Assembly: GCA_900766795.1 (NCBI GenBank)
Contig: CAAFWX010000272.1
Coordinates: forward strand, 1-16,360
DNA length: 16,360 bases
Direction of reading: 5' to 3'
Source of the DNA: Oscillospiraceae bacterium
Lineage (GTDB): Bacteria; Bacillota_A; Clostridia; Oscillospirales; Ruminococcaceae
Part shown: piece by piece, positions 13,976 through 16,360 of the stretch
Layout of the letters: each line of letters opens with the position of its first letter
How positions within the stretch are numbered: position 1 is the first letter of the stretch
Translations under genes and position numbers: made by a program
Notes under the pieces: generated by a model
What the model saw: only the letters and a program-made list of their open reading frames with translations
The model's database searches: none
Told to the model about the DNA's origin: nothing

Positions 13976-15150
13976 CTATATCAAAAGCGTTGGTAAACAT
14001 ATTCAGAAGCAGGACGCGCTCGCTGCTGACAATGGCGGGAATAGCGGTGGGAGTGTTCTCGGTGGTGCTCATCTCAACCGTTGGGACGGTAGGCACTGCG
14101 CAGGTAAGCAGCACGCTCGTCACCATGGGAGTGGATACGCTGCTGGTGCAGCCCGCCGAGCACAGCGTGTCGGTTACGCTCTCGGACAATGACATCGAAA
14201 CGGTGCGAAGCATTGAGGGAGTGAGCGACGTTATGCCGCTTATGGCGAGCATGACGCAGGCAAAGATGATTGACAGGCGGCTTGACTGCTACGTCTGGGG
14301 AGTTGACAAAAACGCCGACAGGCTCATTTCCCTTTCGGCGAAGCATGGGCGGCTTGTCAGCACGGCGGACACAGCGGGGCGCGCGCGGGTGTGCGTTGTG
14401 GACGAGGCTTTCGCGCTGGAAACCTACGGCAGAAGCAACGTTACGGGCAAGTCCATCAGAATTTTCCTCGGCGGGAAGTTCCACGAGTTTGAGATAATCG
14501 GCGTTGCACAATCGGGGCTGTCGGGGCTTCAGGGAATGCTCTCAAACATCATGCCGGGGTTTATGTACATCCCGATAACCACCATGCAGTCCCTCTGCGG
14601 CAGAATAACCTACGACAAGCTTGCGGTAAAGCTGACGGACATGGACAGCGACCAAACCGTTGTAAAGGCGGTCACGGGAGCGCTTGACCGCTCGCACGGG
14701 CTTACGGACGGCTACACCTGCAACAATCTTCTCGCGCAGAAATCGCAGCTCGACAGCATTCTCTCCATCGTCACGACGGCGCTTTCGCTTGTGGCGGGAA
14801 TTTCGCTTGTGGTGTCGGGAATATCGGTGATGACGACAATGATGATGAGCGTTGGCGAGCGCACCCGCGAAATCGGGATAAAAAAGAGCATAGGCGCGCG
14901 GAAACGCGATATCTGCGCGGAATTTCTGTCGGAGAGCATTATCCTTACCCTGCTCGGAAGCGGCGCGGGTATGGCGGCGGGACTGGCTATTTCGTGGCTT
15001 GGGTGTCTTGTTGCGGGGATTCCGTTTGCGGTGAGCATTGGGGCGCTGTCTGCGTCGGCGGCGGCTTCCGCTGTAATCGGCGCGGTGTTCGGAGCCTACC
15101 CCGCGTACAGAGCGGCAGCGCTTAAGCCCGTGGACGCGCTCAGAATGTGA
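13972..15150 (+). CDS. MacB/FtsX-type ABC transporter permease
   Basis: A 392-residue permease with the type VII ABC (MacB-like) layout. One helix near the N-terminus (about 18-40) is followed by an extracytoplasmic MacB_PCD-type domain (about 45-255) and three C-terminal helices (about 265-292, 318-345 and 352-378). Between helices two and three is the cytoplasmic coupling segment GERTREIGIKKSIGARKRD (295-313), typical of the family. These systems couple ATP use to mechanical export of lipids, peptides or drugs rather than transport through the membrane. It overlaps the adaptor gene by 4 bp and is followed after 11 bp by the ATPase gene. The substrate cannot be told from sequence. Confidence 0.93.
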   Translation: MTISKALVNIFRSRTRSLLTMAGIAVGVFSVVLISTVGTVGTAQVSSTLVTMGVDTLLVQPAEHSVSVTLSDNDIETVRSIEGVSDVMPLMASMTQAKMIDRRLDCYVWGVDKNADRLISLSAKHGRLVSTADTAGRARVCVVDEAFALETYGRSNVTGKSIRIFLGGKFHEFEIIGVAQSGLSGLQGMLSNIMPGFMYIPITTMQSLCGRITYDKLAVKLTDMDSDQTVVKAVTGALDRSHGLTDGYTCNNLLAQKSQLDSILSIVTTALSLVAGISLVVSGISVMTTMMMSVGERTREIGIKKSIGARKRDICAEFLSESIILTLLGSGAGMAAGLAISWLGCLVAGIPFAVSIGALSASAAASAVIGAVFGAYPAYRAAALKPVDALRM

Positions 15151-15161
15151 GAGGAGGATAT

Positions 15162-15827
15162 ATGTCGATAAAAGCGATTGACCTGTGCAAATACTACACC
15201 GTGGGCGGGCAGACGGTGCGTGCGCTGGACGGAGTGAGCCTGGAGGTTTCGGACGGAGAATATGTCACCGTTGTCGGGCAGAGCGGCTCGGGGAAGTCCA
15301 CCCTCATGAATATCCTCGGCTGCCTTGACGTACCAAGCTCGGGGAGCTATGTCCTCGACAGCGAGGACGTTTCGGGAATGCCCGACGACAGGCTTAGCGA
15401 AATACGCAGCGTAAAAATCGGGTTCATCTTCCAGAGCTTCAACCTGATTGCGGGGCTGACGGCGCTGGAGAATGTCGAGCTTCCGCTGCTGTACCGCCAT
15501 GTCCCTAAAAGGGAGCGCCGCGAGATAGCTCTGTCTGCGCTCGACAGCGTGCGGCTTTCGGACAGGGCGCTTCACCGCCCCTGCGAGATGTCGGGCGGGC
15601 AGCAGCAGCGCGTAGCGATTGCCCGCGCGGTGGCGGCTGACCCGTCGATTATCCTCGCGGACGAGCCTTGCGGCAACCTCGACAGCCGCTCGGGCGCGGA
15701 GGTGCTGGAAATCCTCTCGGGGCTTAACCGCGCGGGAAAAACCATCATCATGATAACCCACAACGAAGAAACCGCCCGAAAGGCGCAGCGGCTTGTGCGC
15801 ATTTCGGACGGCAAAATCATCAGCTAA
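15162..15827 (+). CDS. MacB/LolD-type ABC transporter ATP-binding protein
   Basis: This 221-residue ATPase powers the permease encoded just upstream. Motifs are all present: Walker A GQSGSGKST (39-47), Q-loop Q91, signature MSGGQQQR (143-150), Walker B IILADEP (163-169) and H-loop H200. The family usually reads DEPTGNLDS; here it is DEPCGNLDS (C170). The ATG at 15162 has AGGAGG 4 nt upstream, a slightly short spacing. A GTG at 15147 overlapping the permease stop is possible but would place the ribosome-binding site inside the gene. The stop codon overlaps the stop of the convergent gene by 8 bp, with no terminator hairpin between them. Confidence 0.95.
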   Translation: MSIKAIDLCKYYTVGGQTVRALDGVSLEVSDGEYVTVVGQSGSGKSTLMNILGCLDVPSSGSYVLDSEDVSGMPDDRLSEIRSVKIGFIFQSFNLIAGLTALENVELPLLYRHVPKRERREIALSALDSVRLSDRALHRPCEMSGGQQQRVAIARAVAADPSIILADEPCGNLDSRSGAEVLEILSGLNRAGKTIIMITHNEETARKAQRLVRISDGKIIS

Positions 15828-16360
15828 GCCCGTCAATGATGTCTGCAATATAAGCGTATTCGGGGAACTCCTCAACAAGCCGCTTTCGGCATTTTGCGAG
15901 AAAATCCGCGCGAAGGGCGGGGTGGTCGCGCATCTGCTGCTTCGCGCCCCAGAGGTGAGTGAAGCTGTCCTGCGGGAAAAACAGGTGGTCCTTGTCGAGC
16001 AGCGTTTTCACGGGGGTGGCGGTGTACTCCGCGCACATGGCAACCATGCGCTGCTCCGCAAACACCATGTGGCACAGCGGGTCGGGGCAGCTTATCGCGG
16101 ACTTCATGAAAGCTATCGCCTGCGAGGTGTAAAACTCCTTGAAGTCGTTGTCGGGCAGATACAAAAACGCAGTGTTCAGCGGGAGCGCTTCCTCGCTGAA
16201 ATCGGGGATAATGTGCCCCCTTGTGCGAAAGCAATGCAGCGGCGGGTAAACGTCCGGCATAAGCTCCTCGCGGTGCGCGGCGATTATCTCCCGTCCGAAC
16301 TCCAGCTTCTTCCAGACGATAAAATCCGTATCTACCATCGCGACGGGCGCGTCTACCGCC
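15820..16360 (-). CDS. Partial protein, possibly glycosyltransferase-like (DUF6734-like)
   Basis: About 180 C-terminal residues are visible; the frame is open through the right window edge, so the N-terminus is missing. The first visible residues, AVDAPVAMVDTDFIVWKK, contain a DxD-type DTD before FIVW, a pattern that in glycosyltransferase-fold proteins lies at the metal and sugar-nucleotide site. Later stretches are LPLNTAFLYLPDNDFKEFY, FAEQRMVAMCAEY and FTHLWGAKQQM. I associate this pattern with DUF6734-like proteins, but only from memory. There is no signal peptide or membrane helix in the visible part. The gene converges on the ABC ATPase gene, and the two stop codons overlap. The coding call is firm; the function is tentative. 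Confidence 0.7.
   Translation of the reverse strand, partial: AVDAPVAMVDTDFIVWKKLEFGREIIAAHREELMPDVYPPLHCFRTRGHIIPDFSEEALPLNTAFLYLPDNDFKEFYTSQAIAFMKSAISCPDPLCHMVFAEQRMVAMCAEYTATPVKTLLDKDHLFFPQDSFTHLWGAKQQMRDHPALRADFLAKCRKRLVEEFPEYAYIADIIDGLS

Noticed and set aside
15096..15878. 260-codon minus-strand frame opposite the ABC ATPase gene
   Set aside because: The plus strand shows all ABC motifs, and this frame is only their mirror image.
1..16360. CRISPR array, prophage, toxin-antitoxin, restriction or transposase genes
   Set aside because: No regularly spaced repeats or matching protein families were found on either strand.

Overview
The window is a bacterial chromosomal segment. A moderately GC-rich clostridial genome (Firmicutes, class Clostridia, probably Oscillospirales/Ruminococcaceae-like) fits best. 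The signs are strong AGGAGG ribosome-binding sites with occasional TTG/GTG starts, TTGACA/TATAAT promoters with 17-bp spacers, a tetrahydrofolate (THF) riboswitch ahead of an ECF folate-transporter S component, an ECF sigma factor next to a DUF4179-like membrane protein, and a gram-positive style DnaE. The placement is inferred from gene content; no search was run.

Left part (1-4735, all minus strand): a short dispersed inverted repeat lies at the left edge. Next come an anti-sigma-like membrane protein and its ECF sigma factor, forming a stress-type regulatory pair. Upstream of these, and separated by a terminator, are proC (proline synthesis) and folT (folate uptake), 19 bp apart. A clear THF riboswitch precedes folT, so folT and probably proC should respond to cellular folate. 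Upstream again is pfkA (6-phosphofructokinase) with its own strong promoter.

Middle (4736-11050, minus strand): dnaE (replicative DNA polymerase III alpha, with an intact-looking PHP domain) is preceded by three poorly characterised membrane-protein genes. In transcription order these are a DUF3810 putative zinc metallopeptidase, a DUF554 protein and a DUF389 protein. A near-consensus promoter with a perfect dyad in its spacer drives the first, and spacing suggests readthrough into dnaE.

Right part: a tRNA-Leu(CAG) gene with its own promoter diverges from the DUF3810 promoter. A small DUF3592 membrane protein follows and ends at a bidirectional terminator shared with a convergent lipid-kinase gene of the diacylglycerol kinase family. 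Diverging from the kinase is a three-gene MacAB-like ABC export operon (adaptor, permease, ATPase), whose adaptor has an unusually short hairpin linker. The window ends in a partial convergent gene, possibly glycosyltransferase-like, whose stop codon lies inside the 3' end of the ATPase gene.

Most of the content is housekeeping. The points most worth following are the folate riboswitch placed over a folT-proC unit, the DUF3810-DUF554-DUF389 membrane module ahead of dnaE, the shortened MacA-like adaptor with a dyad upstream, and the edge repeat. I found no CRISPR array, prophage, transposase or restriction system.
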